In this document: positions 1-10,644 of the stretch, piece by piece
Position numbering within the stretch: the stretch's first letter is position 1
Layout of the letters: each line of letters opens with the position of its first letter
Translations under genes and position numbers: made by a program
Assembly (NCBI GenBank): GCA_036897095.1
Contig: JAYMSP010000020.1
Coordinates: 1-64,000 of the forward strand
DNA: 64,000 nt
Origin: Plantago elongata
Taxonomy: Eukaryota; Streptophyta; Magnoliopsida; Lamiales; Plantaginaceae
Direction of reading: 5' to 3'
Notes under the pieces: model-generated
Told to the model about the DNA's origin: nothing
The model's database searches: none
The model's input: only the letters and a program-made list of their open reading frames with translations

Positions 1-22
1 TATATATATATATATATATATA
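1..22. repeat. (TA)n microsatellite at window edge
   Basis: The window opens with eleven TA dinucleotides. The tract probably continues to the left, outside the window. Confidence 0.9.
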
Positions 23-96
23 ACTTGTAGGTAAAATTAAATGTCACAATCAATTAGTAGGACATTGAAAGAAAATGATTGGTCCCAATTAAAATA

Positions 97-538
97 CTCC
101 TCCGTTCCATGCGCGTAATTTTACGTGAAAAGTTAAAGTAATAATAAATAATAAAGAATGTGAAAAAAAGTGTACTTTTAGTGGTAAAATGTGTAATTTT
201 TGTGTAGAGTTGAGATTGTTTATTAACTTACTTTTCTAGTAATGTATGAAGTTTGGTGAAACGGTTATAGATGCCCATTATACTTTAGAAGATACTAGTC
301 ACCATGCATACATCTTTCATACTATTTCACTTGTTTATTATAAGGAATTTGAACAACTGCTTCAAATACAATATTCGGAAGTACTGTTTGTGGAACCTTA
401 TAAGAAAAAAGAGTCTCTTTACTATATTACTAGGGAGCATTACTTTGATTATGTGTTATAAAATTATGAATTTATAGAGTAAAATTTTGTGATTAAAGAG
501 ATAACCTTTTACTTTGTTAAAAATTGAGACGGATTGAG
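97..538. mobile_element. Tc1/mariner-type non-autonomous element (Stowaway-like)
   Basis: The left end reads CTCCTCCGTTCCAT. The right end, read on the other strand, is CTCAATCCGTCTCAATTTTT. This is the CTCC(C)TCCGTCCCAT terminal signature common in plant mariner-derived elements. A TA dinucleotide flanks each side (95-96 and 539-540), as expected for this superfamily's target duplication. The 442-bp interior is AT-rich. It holds a 71-codon open frame (246-461) with no recognisable domain, probably a chance ORF. Confidence 0.6.
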
Positions 539-794
539 TACACGATAATACCATTGAGCTCTAACTGACAACAATTCTTGATATAGAAATACTATAGTTG
601 TTAGTACAACCACCACCTGGTACGGTAACTTGAAGCAATTAAAATTGCGGACACCATTTATTTCCACTTACAATCATTGTTTTATTTATAGCACAGTGAT
701 TGTGTTATCCGTTGGTAGCATCAACGATAAAAACATAAAATGTGGACCATCCAAACTTAGATTTATTTTCTCTCTTCTCCAACAACTTTTGACA

Positions 795-805
795 TATATA
801 TAAAA
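795..805 (+). promoter_or_regulatory. TATA box of the PGDH gene
   Basis: TATATATAAAA lies 50 to 60 bases before the PGDH start codon. Transcription starting about 30 bases downstream would begin near 825-830. That would give a very short leader and would exclude the out-of-frame ATG at 824. Confidence 0.55.
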
Positions 806-854
806 GAGCATTAGAGAAGATAAATGAAAACAATAGAAAGCAAAAAGACTAGTC

Positions 855-2726
855 ATGGAAGCCATTACCACCAACACCATTTCTTTTGCAACAAATCAAA
901 CATTTCATTCACAAAAGACTTCAAGAATTTCCATTCATGCTCCGAATCACCTCTCATTCTCCAGCTCCCTCCAAAAGACTACATCGGTGCACAACATCTC
1001 TCTCAAAAATCAAAATTCACCAACCTTAAAGATTTGCAACGTTATGAAGACCGCAGAAACGCCCCAAACCTCAGATTTTGTTGCCAAGTCCACCAGGCCT
1101 ACGATATTAGTATCCGAGAAGCTTGGAGAAGGAGGGTTGGATCATCTAAGGAGTTTTGGCGACGTGGAATGCATGTACAATCTCTCACATGATGATCTAT
1201 GTGCAAAGATTTCATCATTTGATGCATTAATTGTGCGGAGTGGGACTAAGGTGACACGCCAAGTGTTAGAGGCGGCTAACGGAAAGCTTAAGGTCGTTGG
1301 AAGAGCTGGGGTCGGGATTGACAATGTGGACCTGCAGGCCGCCACAGAGCATGGGTGTTTAGTGGTGAATGCGCCAACAGCCAATACTATTGCGGCAGCA
1401 GAGCACGGGATTGCGTTGCTTGCTAGCATGGCAAGGAATGTGGCTCAGGCAGATGCTTCCATGAAGACTGGAAAATGGCAACGCAACAAGTATGTTGGGG
1501 TTTCTCTTGTTGGGAAGACATTGGCAGTTATGGGATTTGGAAAAGTTGGTTCCGAGCTCGCAAGACGTGCTAAAGGTCTCGGAATGCATGTCATTGCCCA
1601 TGATCCATATGCTTCCGTTGATAGAGCACGTGCTTCTGGTGTCGAACTGGTCCCCTTTGATGAAGCAATCTCCACCGCGGACTTCATTTCTCTCCACATG
1701 CCACTTACTCCAACTACTAACAAGATATTCAACGATGAAACGTTTGGAAAAATGAAGAAAGGGGTGAGGATCATAAACGTTGCACGCGGTGGTGTCATAG
1801 ATGAAGATGCTTTAGCGAGAGCCCTTGACAGTGGAGTAGTCGCCCAAGCTGCTCTTGATGTCTTTACAAATGAACCGCCGTCCAAGGATAGCAAACTTGT
1901 GCAACATGAGAATGTCACGGTTACGCCTCACCTTGGAGCAAGCACAAAAGAAGCACAAGAGGAAGTCGCAGTTGAAATAGCTGAGGCAGTGGTTGGTGCA
2001 CTCCGTGGAGAACTTTCTGCAACTGCAGTTAATGCTCCCATGGTTCCTCCTGAGCTTCTGTCTGAATTGGCTCCATACGCAACCTTGGCTGAAAAGCTTG
2101 GTAGAATGGCCGTACAATTAGTTGGTGGGGGAAGTGGAATTCAATCAATGAAGGTTGTTTACAGTTCAGCACGAGATCCCGACAATTTGGACACTAGATT
2201 TTTGAGAGCCATGATAATAAAAGGTATCATTGAACCTATATCAGATGCCCACATCAACCTTGTGAATGCAGACTTCACCGCTAAACATAAAGGTCTCCGA
2301 ATTAGCGAGGAAAAAGTAGCTGTCAATTCTCCTCAAGAGAACCTCATTGACTCAATCCAAGTACACATAAGTAACGTAGAATCAAAATTTGCAAGTGCAG
2401 TGTCAGACGATGGAGACATTAGTATAGAGGGTAAGGTGAAAGAAAGTTTACCTCATTTGACAAGTGTGGGATCGTTCAGTGTGGATGTGAGTTTGGAGGG
2501 AAATCTCATAATGTGTCGTCAAGTTGATCAACCTGGAATGATTGGACGTGTAGGGAACATTCTTGGCGAGCATAACGTTAATGTTAGCTTCATGAGTGTT
2601 GGAAGGACCGAGAAGAGGACCATGGCCATTATGGCAATTGGACTAGATGAAAAACCTGACAATGATACCCTGAAGAAGATTGGTGAAGTTCCTGCTATTG
2701 AAGAGTTTGTTTTCCTTGACCTCTGA
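855..2726 (+). CDS. PGDH: D-3-phosphoglycerate dehydrogenase, chloroplastic
   Basis: Catalyses NAD-dependent oxidation of 3-phosphoglycerate to 3-phosphohydroxypyruvate, the first step of the plastidial phosphorylated serine pathway. The 623-residue protein begins with a Ser/Thr/Asn-rich, acid-poor stretch of about 75 residues that looks like a plastid transit peptide. The catalytic core follows: GRAGVGIDNVD, the Rossmann motif GFGKVG (GxGxxG), NVARGGVIDEDAL, and TPHLGAST with the catalytic His. An intervening domain and a C-terminal ACT domain (LIMCRQVDQPGMIGRVGNIL onward) complete the type I plant form. Length is normal for the family. The whole CDS is one uninterrupted exon. An out-of-frame ATG at 824 has poorer context and may lie upstream of the transcription start. 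Arabidopsis has three paralogues (PGDH1-3); which is orthologous cannot be told here. Confidence 0.97.
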   Translation: MEAITTNTISFATNQTFHSQKTSRISIHAPNHLSFSSSLQKTTSVHNISLKNQNSPTLKICNVMKTAETPQTSDFVAKSTRPTILVSEKLGEGGLDHLRSFGDVECMYNLSHDDLCAKISSFDALIVRSGTKVTRQVLEAANGKLKVVGRAGVGIDNVDLQAATEHGCLVVNAPTANTIAAAEHGIALLASMARNVAQADASMKTGKWQRNKYVGVSLVGKTLAVMGFGKVGSELARRAKGLGMHVIAHDPYASVDRARASGVELVPFDEAISTADFISLHMPLTPTTNKIFNDETFGKMKKGVRIINVARGGVIDEDALARALDSGVVAQAALDVFTNEPPSKDSKLVQHENVTVTPHLGASTKEAQEEVAVEIAEAVVGALRGELSATAVNAPMVPPELLSELAPYATLAEKLGRMAVQLVGGGSGIQSMKVVYSSARDPDNLDTRFLRAMIIKGIIEPISDAHINLVNADFTAKHKGLRISEEKVAVNSPQENLIDSIQVHISNVESKFASAVSDDGDISIEGKVKESLPHLTSVGSFSVDVSLEGNLIMCRQVDQPGMIGRVGNILGEHNVNVSFMSVGRTEKRTMAIMAIGLDEKPDNDTLKKIGEVPAIEEFVFLDL

Positions 2727-4832
2727 AGTTGATAAAATTTTGTCAGTTTCCTTAATTTATCATGTAGTTGATGGGCATAGCATAGAGGTAACTTCTTTTG
2801 GTTGCAGTATCAAGAATAAAAAGCGGCCAATGTTAAAATTGAAATTCTAGATTTAGGTGGATTGATGTAATCCCAATATACTTTATATAGTAGAGAATTA
2901 GAGTTTTGTTGGCATTAATTATAGTTTTGTGGAGAAAAAATATGTTGATACTTGATATACAAAATATTATTAGTTCGTTTGAGTTTCACCATTTGTGATT
3001 TGGTTGAAACTTGAAACGACACTAGTTAGCTTCACTACATGTGATATTATTGTTGAGAAGACAAAAATAGTTCATTTAACATGCGGTTGAAATATTTATA
3101 ATGCCCTTAAATCTTATACTATACTGTATGGAAATTTGAATTATATGAAAATAACGTATTTCACCTCGAAACTGGGTAGTTACCTGTACAATCTTGGATA
3201 TTGTTGGTGACGTGTTGACAACGTACGTAGCTCTTTGGATAGGTAAATGGAAGAGCTAGCAAGCATAAATTGAATTTAAAGTGTATGAATTGAGGAGTAC
3301 TAACATTAACATAACATAACATAAGACTTGACCAGATAAATAAGTGGTTCGGGTAATGAATCCATGATTCAGGTTGGCTTAGGTTGGCAGGTATTGGAGT
3401 TGAGTTGGGGTTGAAGTGGAAGGTAGGTTTGCTTTGGTATCAGTATTCAGTAGTAGAAGAGTTAAAAGCCCAACAGTCCAAGAATAATATGAATCGAATC
3501 TCCAACTGAAAAAGAAGAAAACAAAAGAAAAGAAATGGTAAACATAAAGAGGCCAGGCCAGGCCAGGCGAGGGCGAATTGAAGACGATCGATCAAGGAGG
3601 AACTACTTTTGAAATGGCAATGTCGGATTGATCATCGACCTTAATTAATTGTGTCGATCGACAAGCTCAGTTGGTAAACGCTTCACCACCAACTAATAAA
3701 TTAAAAAAAATAAAAATTAATTGTGTCGATCTCCATATGCTGCCTTCCTTGATCAATCTGCAGGTAGCTTAGCTTAGCAATCCGCATGCTTTCAACATTT
3801 TGCAGCTTGCCTTGATATCTTTAACATTAATTCTGCTTTCTTTTCTTAATCTATGACCATGTAAAAAACAAGGATATCAGGAAGTTCCTTCACGTCAGCA
3901 ACAAGGGACAAATTGCATAAGAAGAAGAATAACTCCCGCCATTAAGCTGTAGGAGTAGGTCCATGAGTCCATGGCCATTTTTTTGTTTCATATGTGTGAT
4001 TCTATCTTTGTGAATTTTGTTTGCAGACCTTTTATAAATACTTGCATATTATAAATTTACAATTTTGTATTCTGCAGATGTTCAACATCCCTGTTTATTT
4101 CTTACGCTCTTTATATAATATGTGATTGATTTTCGAATCTTTAACTCTTATTTGCACAAGTTTTTCCTCGCTAGCTAGTTCGCCTGTCTCCTCCATTCAT
4201 ACTCTCAATGTGGTATATTATGCTCTTGGGAGCTACCAATATTAAGCTGTCACTTGTTGCTATGACTTTATATCATCTAGGTATACATATAGAGCACAAG
4301 ATGATACGGTTCATTTACACGCAGAGCAGATATGAGATATGAGTGGTATTGGTAATTGATTGAGCTTATCTGCATATTTCTGTATATACATGTGTATAAT
4401 GGCAATGAGGTCACTAGCCACTTTGATCTTGCCTGCCATATTACTACTTTTTTATGTATAATATATAAGTATATCTATCATCAGTTGCAACTTTAATACG
4501 TTTGCCTAATCCCATTTAACTTTACTGCTGGAAGTTTTTGTTTGGTAGCCAAAATGGTAAGGAGTTTCTTGGATTTATATTAGCCAAAACTTTGGGAGAA
4601 CTAGCTAGTCCATCAATATTGACAATGATGATCAAGATAGCTGCAGAGTGAAATAGTAACTATTCAAGGCATAATTGCGGCAGGTGGATAATACAATGAC
4701 CACTATTATTCGATCCTGTCACATGACCACTCAATCAAATTCCAACACATATTCTCTACACCATAACTCATCAATCTTCTTACCAGACCAACCAAGCCTT
4801 CTTCTTCACACTTCTCCGAACTTGATACTATC
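2727..4832. other. Intergenic region between PGDH and the lectin kinase
   Basis: About 2.1 kb of AT-rich sequence with no convincing coding region. It includes the PGDH 3' end, a short GGCCA repeat near 3552-3569 and the 55-bp retroposon listed separately at 3660-3714. A 105-codon frame at 4675-4992 overlaps the lectin kinase gene in another frame and is treated as a shadow. Confidence 0.7.
3660..3714 (+). mobile_element. Very short tRNA-like retroposon (SINE head or tRNA half) with 17-bp target duplication
   Basis: The insert contains GCTCAGTTGGTAAACGCTTC, which resembles the D-arm and A-box of a tRNA or the 5' head of a tRNA-derived SINE, and ends in an A-rich tail of about 20 bases. It is flanked by a perfect 17-bp direct repeat, AATTAATTGTGTCGATC, at 3643-3659 and 3715-3731. 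A tRNA-like 5' part, A-rich 3' end and long target duplication are marks of LINE-driven retroposition. No B-box is present, so the copy appears to be a short or internally deleted transcript. Confidence 0.65.
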
Positions 4833-6776
4833 ATGTACTATTACATCCCCAGATATGTCTTCATTCTCATCTCATTCATCATATGCATCTCAGCAAAAAA
4901 GAAACCCACTCTCGGCCCTCAAATCAATGTCACAAAGCATCTCTTCTTCCCAGATTTCAGTTCGACAACTGACCCAGATGTTACTCTTTTAGGTAGTGCA
5001 GCAATTCCTAGCCAACAACCCTGCATCAACATCCCGGAAAACACTCTCCAGTATTCAGCTGGACGTGCAATTTACTCTTCTCCTATTCGCCTGTTCGACC
5101 CCAACACCAAAACACCAGCTTCATTTCAAACCACTTTCTCCTTCCAGTTCCAAAACAGTTCAGGCTTACTTTCCGGTGGCCTGAGTTTCGTCATCGTCCC
5201 TGATGAGTTCACTGTTGGCAGGCCTGGCCCGTGGCTTGGTATGCTAAATGACGTGTGTGAGGAGGACTACAAAGTGGTTGGTATTGAGTTTGATACTAGA
5301 ATGAATCCAGAATTTGGAGATACTAGTGATAATCATATAGGAATCAACTTAGGCAGCATAGTTTCATCTACGACAGTTAATGTCTCAGATTTTGGGATTC
5401 GTCTTGATGATGGTACAACTCATCGGGCCTGGTTCAATTATGATGGAAACGGGAAGTTGCTGGAGATTTATCTCGGACCCGATGGCACATCGTTTCGGAG
5501 CTCGAAGCGTGTTTATTCTGGTAATATTGATCTTTCGCCTTATCTGAATGAATACATGTTTATTGGATTTTCGGGTTCTTCAGGATATAACCACTCTCAA
5601 GTTCATAGCATATGTTCCTGGAACTTCACCTCTGTTTCTCAAGGTTTTCTCCGTGTTCCTTCGGCTGAGAGTTGTGAGAGTAAGATTATTATCGGTGATA
5701 GACCAAGAGTTCATAGCAAAACGCCAAACAGTTTCTATATATTTTTAGCTGTTGTTTTCCTTGTGCTTGCAATAATGATCAACCTCTATGTCAGTGGAAA
5801 GCGGAAGGAAGATAAGGAAACTGATGAAATCATTGTGATTCCAGAGGAAATCCACCGTTCTAGCCCGCCTAATAGGGCGCGTAAATTCAGCTTTGCTGAG
5901 ATATCTTCTGCTACAAGGGGCTTTGGGGAGTTGCAAGTCTTAGGCAGTGATGCTAGAGGTGTTTCATACAAGGGTTCTATGGTAACCTGTAATGTTGTCG
6001 TGAAGCGTTTTTCTGGCCAGTTTGCTAGTTCTTTAGCGAAAGATAAGAAAAAGATCTCCAAAGAGATTAAGGCAATTGGTAAGATTAGGCATCCTAACCT
6101 AGTTTCAATCAGAGGGTGGTCGTTTGAACGACAAGAGATCATAGTTGTGTATGATTTCATCCCAAATGGTAGCCTTGATAAGTGGATATTTGGCTTCGGT
6201 GTTTTGCCTTGGTCTCGGAGGTTTAAGGCGGTCAAGGATGTCGCAGAGGCATTGAGCTATCTTCACTCAAAGGAGTTGGCTCACAAGAATGTGAAATCTA
6301 GCAGTGTTCTGATTGATATTAGCTTTAGGGCATTGCTAGGAGATTTTGGGTTTGTTTTGTCCACAACTGAGTCTGCTCGGTTCGAGTCACTAGTAAGTCA
6401 AAAGGTGGATGTGTTTGAGTTTGGTATATTGGTATTGGAAGTGGTCTCTGGTAGAACCAGAAGGTCTAATACTCCTGGTGAGCTCGATTTATTGGACCTT
6501 GCTTGGGTAATGCACGAGAACAAGGAGAAGGAGAAGCTGGTTGATAGAGCAATAGGTTCGGTTGTTAACCCGGATCAAGCAATCCGGGTTATGGAGGTGG
6601 GGTTGTTATGCACATTGAATGACAACAAGGGGAGGCCTAACATGGAGGAGGTGGTGGAGTACCTGAACCTTGAAAGATCGATACCCGAGTTACCATCTAA
6701 CCGGCCAGTATCGTTGTTTCCGTATAGCAGCACCACTGGTTTATGTACTGGCTACTCTTGCGCGCCTTTCAAGTGA
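4833..6776 (+). CDS. L-type lectin receptor-like kinase with degenerate kinase domain (pseudokinase)
   Basis: Predicted plasma-membrane receptor of 647 residues in a single exon, as is usual for L-type LecRKs. A hydrophobic signal peptide (about 1-21) is followed by a legume-lectin domain (about 28-270) that keeps the metal-binding block VVGIEFDTRMNPEFGD and DNHIGI. A transmembrane helix lies at about 301-320, then the kinase-like domain (about 365-610). The ATP-anchoring Lys is present (VVVK, about 391), as are an alpha-C Glu (about 411) and DFG (504-506). The catalytic HRD is replaced by HKN (484-486), removing the proton-acceptor Asp. The glycine-rich loop is reduced to LGSDARG. The activation segment after DFG is short, lacking the usual GTxGYxAPE. 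The open frame is intact, so this looks like a maintained pseudokinase that may sense ligands and act through partner kinases. Clade VIII or S-type LecRKs are the likely relatives, but that is from memory. Confidence 0.93.
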   Translation: MYYYIPRYVFILISFIICISAKKKPTLGPQINVTKHLFFPDFSSTTDPDVTLLGSAAIPSQQPCINIPENTLQYSAGRAIYSSPIRLFDPNTKTPASFQTTFSFQFQNSSGLLSGGLSFVIVPDEFTVGRPGPWLGMLNDVCEEDYKVVGIEFDTRMNPEFGDTSDNHIGINLGSIVSSTTVNVSDFGIRLDDGTTHRAWFNYDGNGKLLEIYLGPDGTSFRSSKRVYSGNIDLSPYLNEYMFIGFSGSSGYNHSQVHSICSWNFTSVSQGFLRVPSAESCESKIIIGDRPRVHSKTPNSFYIFLAVVFLVLAIMINLYVSGKRKEDKETDEIIVIPEEIHRSSPPNRARKFSFAEISSATRGFGELQVLGSDARGVSYKGSMVTCNVVVKRFSGQFASSLAKDKKKISKEIKAIGKIRHPNLVSIRGWSFERQEIIVVYDFIPNGSLDKWIFGFGVLPWSRRFKAVKDVAEALSYLHSKELAHKNVKSSSVLIDISFRALLGDFGFVLSTTESARFESLVSQKVDVFEFGILVLEVVSGRTRRSNTPGELDLLDLAWVMHENKEKEKLVDRAIGSVVNPDQAIRVMEVGLLCTLNDNKGRPNMEEVVEYLNLERSIPELPSNRPVSLFPYSSTTGLCTGYSCAPFK

Positions 6777-7433
6777 GCGATCAAGTGTATGACGAGATAT
6801 GATGTTCATAGTATGTGTTTTATCATGTTGAGCCAATCTATAACAACAATGCACGTCCAATGCAATTAATTTTGGGGCCATAAGAGATGACATGTAAAAT
6901 GTTATCATTGTATAGGAAATAGGGAGGCATATATAATAATATAATTGCTTGTTCGTTATTTATAAGATTAAGTTACAAATCAAGTATGTTACGTCTCTAA
7001 ATATTTAATTAATTGAACATTAGAGGGTATATGTTCAATCTCATTTCTTTGTTTGTCTGAGAAGTTATGGGACCAGATTGAGAAATGATAACCTTTTGTT
7101 GCACAGTTATTTACGGAATCTTAAAAATAACTTCATATGTAAGAGCAAAGATCTTGTATTCTGAATTACAATTAAGATGGATAATTCACTGAAAAAGTTT
7201 TACGATGATATTTATATTAAAAACTAATGATACTTAATTGTGATCACATTAGTAATCCAAAAGCTAGGTACAGGTAAGGTATGTCTTGGAAGAGAAGAAA
7301 GGAAAATAAAAGCTGAAAACATTTGTGGAAAGAGGGGAGCAGAAATGGGGAGTCCGGCAAGAGCCTAAATAAATTACTAGTTTCATTTGTTCCCAAAATT
7401 GACACTCAGAAAGAGAGAAAGAAAGAAAGAAAG
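6777..7433. other. Intergenic: lectin kinase 3' end and stomatin-like gene promoter
   Basis: AT-rich sequence without a supportable gene. A GAAA-rich leader (AGAAAGAAAGAAAGAAAG near 7415-7432) directly precedes the next start codon. Confidence 0.6.
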
Positions 7434-9909
7434 ATGAGTAGCATTTTCAAATACAACCGTCTCAACAAACTCCGAGCAGCTAGATGCCTCTTTTCCACCG
7501 CACCTCCGCCACTTCTCCTTTCTCCACCCACCCGCAACTTCCGAGCTTCACGTGACCTTAATGCTAGGTACGATCTTTACATCCTATTTTTCGCCTTCGA
7601 TTTGGTATATTCCTTTTCCTATTATTAGATTGAATTATCAAAATGCTACTTCTCTCTCTTTCGATAGATACATAGATAGATACTGCTTTGCTTTCTAACG
7701 TTTGCTGCTTCTGTTTACATTGTAATGCTATTAGATTCATTAATCAAATCATGCGCTGGAATGGAATATGCTTCTTCATTACCTGCAAATTTACTTAGAC
7801 CATACTTTTAATGTTTGCTACTTCCGTTTACACTCTTACTTACGTTAATCAAACTATGAGGTGGAATCAGTTAGCTGGAAGATTTTGGTGAACTGAATTT
7901 CTAGATGCAAATGCAATAGTACTCTATAGATAGACAAATAATACTTCTGGGATGTTTCGTGAAGCTATGAGATTAAGCCACCAGCCAATTGGGGAATCCA
8001 AATGGTGCCTGAGAGGTTTGCCTATGTCATCGAGCGATTTGGGAAATATGCTAAGACGTTGACTCCTGGATTGCACATCCTAATTCCTGTGGTCGACAGA
8101 ATAGCCTATGTGCACTCGTTGAAGGAAGAAGCAATTGCAATTCCTGACCAGGCTGCTATTACCAAAGATAATGTTAGCCTTCATATTGATGGGGTTTTGT
8201 ATGTTAAGGTATGGTTTTTCAATTTGGAATTGGTTTTATACACTTGTTTGATTGATGGACTGAAGTGATGGTTGATTTTTTTTTTTTTTTTTGGATTTTA
8301 TATAAAGATTTTGGACCCTATGCTGGCATCGTACAGGGTGAAGGATCCATTATATGCTGTTATCCAGCTTGCTCAGACGACTATGAGAAGTGAAATTGGA
8401 AAGATAACCCTTGACAAGACTTTCGAGGAGAGGGATACTCTCAATGATAAGATAGTGGTGAGAATTCTTTAGCAGAGTAGTATATGGTTGCATGTAATGT
8501 GCACTTTTAACTCTTATCTCTTTGATTTGAAGCTATGCAAACTATATGCTGTTTACTAAGGTCTTACTTCTATATGATCTGAAGTCACTACATTCCCTTT
8601 GCTGTAGATTGCCATTAATGAAGCTGCAAAAGATTGGGGGTTGAAATGCCTCCGATATGAAATAAGTGGGTAACGCTGGCTAAAAAAAATAGTTCGTTTT
8701 TTATTCAAGATTTTTTATTGCAACTGATCTGGTCATTTGTAACTCTGTTTACCAAATACAGGAGATATAACTCCTCCACGTAATGTGAGGGAAGCCATGG
8801 AAATGCAGGTTGAGGCAGAACGTAGAAAGAGAGCGCAAATTTTGACTTCAGAAGGTATTAGTATGCTTGAATACTCCCCTATGGTCCGTTTAGGTTTAAT
8901 TCTTGTTATATAAGAAGATCTTATATTATGCACAAAATGTAGCATCACTTTTGTGTTAGAATTTCACTGAATAACTTGAAGGTGTAGAAATACTGAAATA
9001 GACACATGTAAGTATGTAACCAAATATACACACATCTATCTTAGTGAAATGATGATGAAGTCATGAAGCAGACCTAATACCTAACGAATGCTGTTCGAAA
9101 GAGTATGTACCTTTAAAGTGGTTGGGAATCTAGCATTGCATATACGATAAATGGACAATTTTATGTCCACAATTTTTTTAGTTTAGTGCACAACACTTTG
9201 CTCCCATAACAATTGCTTAAATTAATTTACTTTATCTCCACGTAGGAAAAAGGCAGGAAAAGATTAATATCGCTGATGGTGAAAGGCAGGCAGTGATCCT
9301 TGCCTCAGAAGCTGCAAAGATGGATCAGGTTAACAGAGCTCTAGGTCAGTAATTATCTCCAAGTTTTTAAGATAACAGGGTGACTGGGTCCTTTGAACAC
9401 CTATCATTTACTTGATCCATTAATTTTGTTGATTGGTGATTCTGATAATAGGAGAAGCTGAAGCTATCCTTGCCAGACAACAGGCTACTGCCAAAGGGCT
9501 TGCGATGATTGCTGATACTCTCAACACAAGTGGTGGTGTGGAGGTGACCTCCCTTGTTCTTTTAACCAGCCAATCTAATATGCATATTTATTCAATCTCT
9601 ATCATTAGTGACTGTGTATGCCATATTTGTAGGCTGCAAGTTTAAGTGTTGCGGAGCAATATGTTAGTGCGTTCAAGGAAATTGCCAAGGAGGTAATCAA
9701 GCTTCAAATATCATGCTATATTCCTTGTTACCAAAATGTGAACATCAAATAAATTTTGGTATACATTCTTAACGTCTCCTTGGTGCTCTTTGCAGGGGAC
9801 AACAATGTTACTTCCTGCTGATAACAGTGGTGTAGCTAGTTCAACAGCTCAAGTCCTTACAATGTACAAGCAGCTCATTGGCAAGAATGGGGTCAATGCT
9901 AAGCAATGA
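7434..9909 (+). CDS. Stomatin-like protein, mitochondrial (tandem copy A, short form)
   Basis: SPFH/band-7 membrane-scaffold protein of the mitochondrial SLP type (Arabidopsis SLP1/SLP2, human SLP2), thought to organise inner-membrane respiratory complexes. Nine exons: 7434-7567, 7965-8208, 8308-8457, 8608-8665, 8762-8854, 9246-9344, 9452-9543, 9633-9692 and 9796-9909, giving 347 residues. Exon 1 encodes an Arg/Ser-rich presequence. The core reads [19 protein letters not shown], then [20 protein letters not shown], then an Ala/Glu-rich coiled coil. The fourth donor is AA|GTGGGT, which restores YEIRDITPP. The start was chosen because [19 protein letters not shown] aligns with the start of copy B; an in-frame upstream ATG at 7323 is not shared. 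The protein stops at GVNAKQ, over 50 residues earlier than copy B, so it lacks the C-terminal tail. Otherwise the frame is intact. Confidence 0.9.
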
Positions 9910-10644
9910 TCGAAGCATTTGTATTCGTTATGTCGGGTTTCCTTTGAAATCAGAATATTATAGGTTGAGATGAAAATTCAATTTGTAACATCGTAGTACG
10001 AAATTACGAATTAGGCCTTGACCTCAGAAAATCCTAGGCTGATAATAGTGCCAGAGCAAATTCCTTATTGCCAGACCACACATGTTTCGAGTTTCAGTTT
10101 TGTGCTCCAGTAGTCGAGCAATGGAAATGTGCAGTTGAACTCTTTTCAATTTCTATGAAGATTTAACAGGCATATATAAATCTATTGAATACTTGCAAAT
10201 AAAATTGACATGTAGGAAAACAGTCTGTACCATTTATTTCAATTGTGAAAGGTGTTCATACAATTGATCACATTGTACTGATTCTAATGAGCCAATTTTA
10301 TGCTGGAAAAACGTGGAAGATTCATACTGTTCACATTTTGAAGGATCGAAAAATGTCACTGATACTAGCAATGTTACAAGATTAATTTATCGATGCAAGT
10401 CATATGCTAATACGAGTAATGACAATGTGCACAAAAACACCATACGCAATGACATAATCTAATGAGTAACCGCAGTTAGTCAGTTAATTCCTTCTTTCTT
10501 CCTCCTCTTATTTCTGCATAAAAAGAAAGAAAAGGAAATCACATACTCCATTTGTTTTTGTTTTGTTGATGATAGAGAAGAAATATTGACTGTGAGTGGG
10601 TTTTGCTAGGGCTTTACAATTTCTGATTTCACAATACATACAGG
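9910..10644. other. Spacer between the two stomatin-like genes
   Basis: About 735 bases holding the 3' end of copy A and the promoter and leader of copy B. No additional gene is visible. Confidence 0.7.

Noticed and set aside
246-461. 71-codon frame near the left edge
   Set aside because: It lies wholly inside a mariner-like non-autonomous element and shows no domain or codon signal.
824-1192. Upstream-starting 122-codon frame overlapping PGDH
   Set aside because: It is out of frame with a clearly conserved enzyme, and its ATG is close to or before the expected transcription start.
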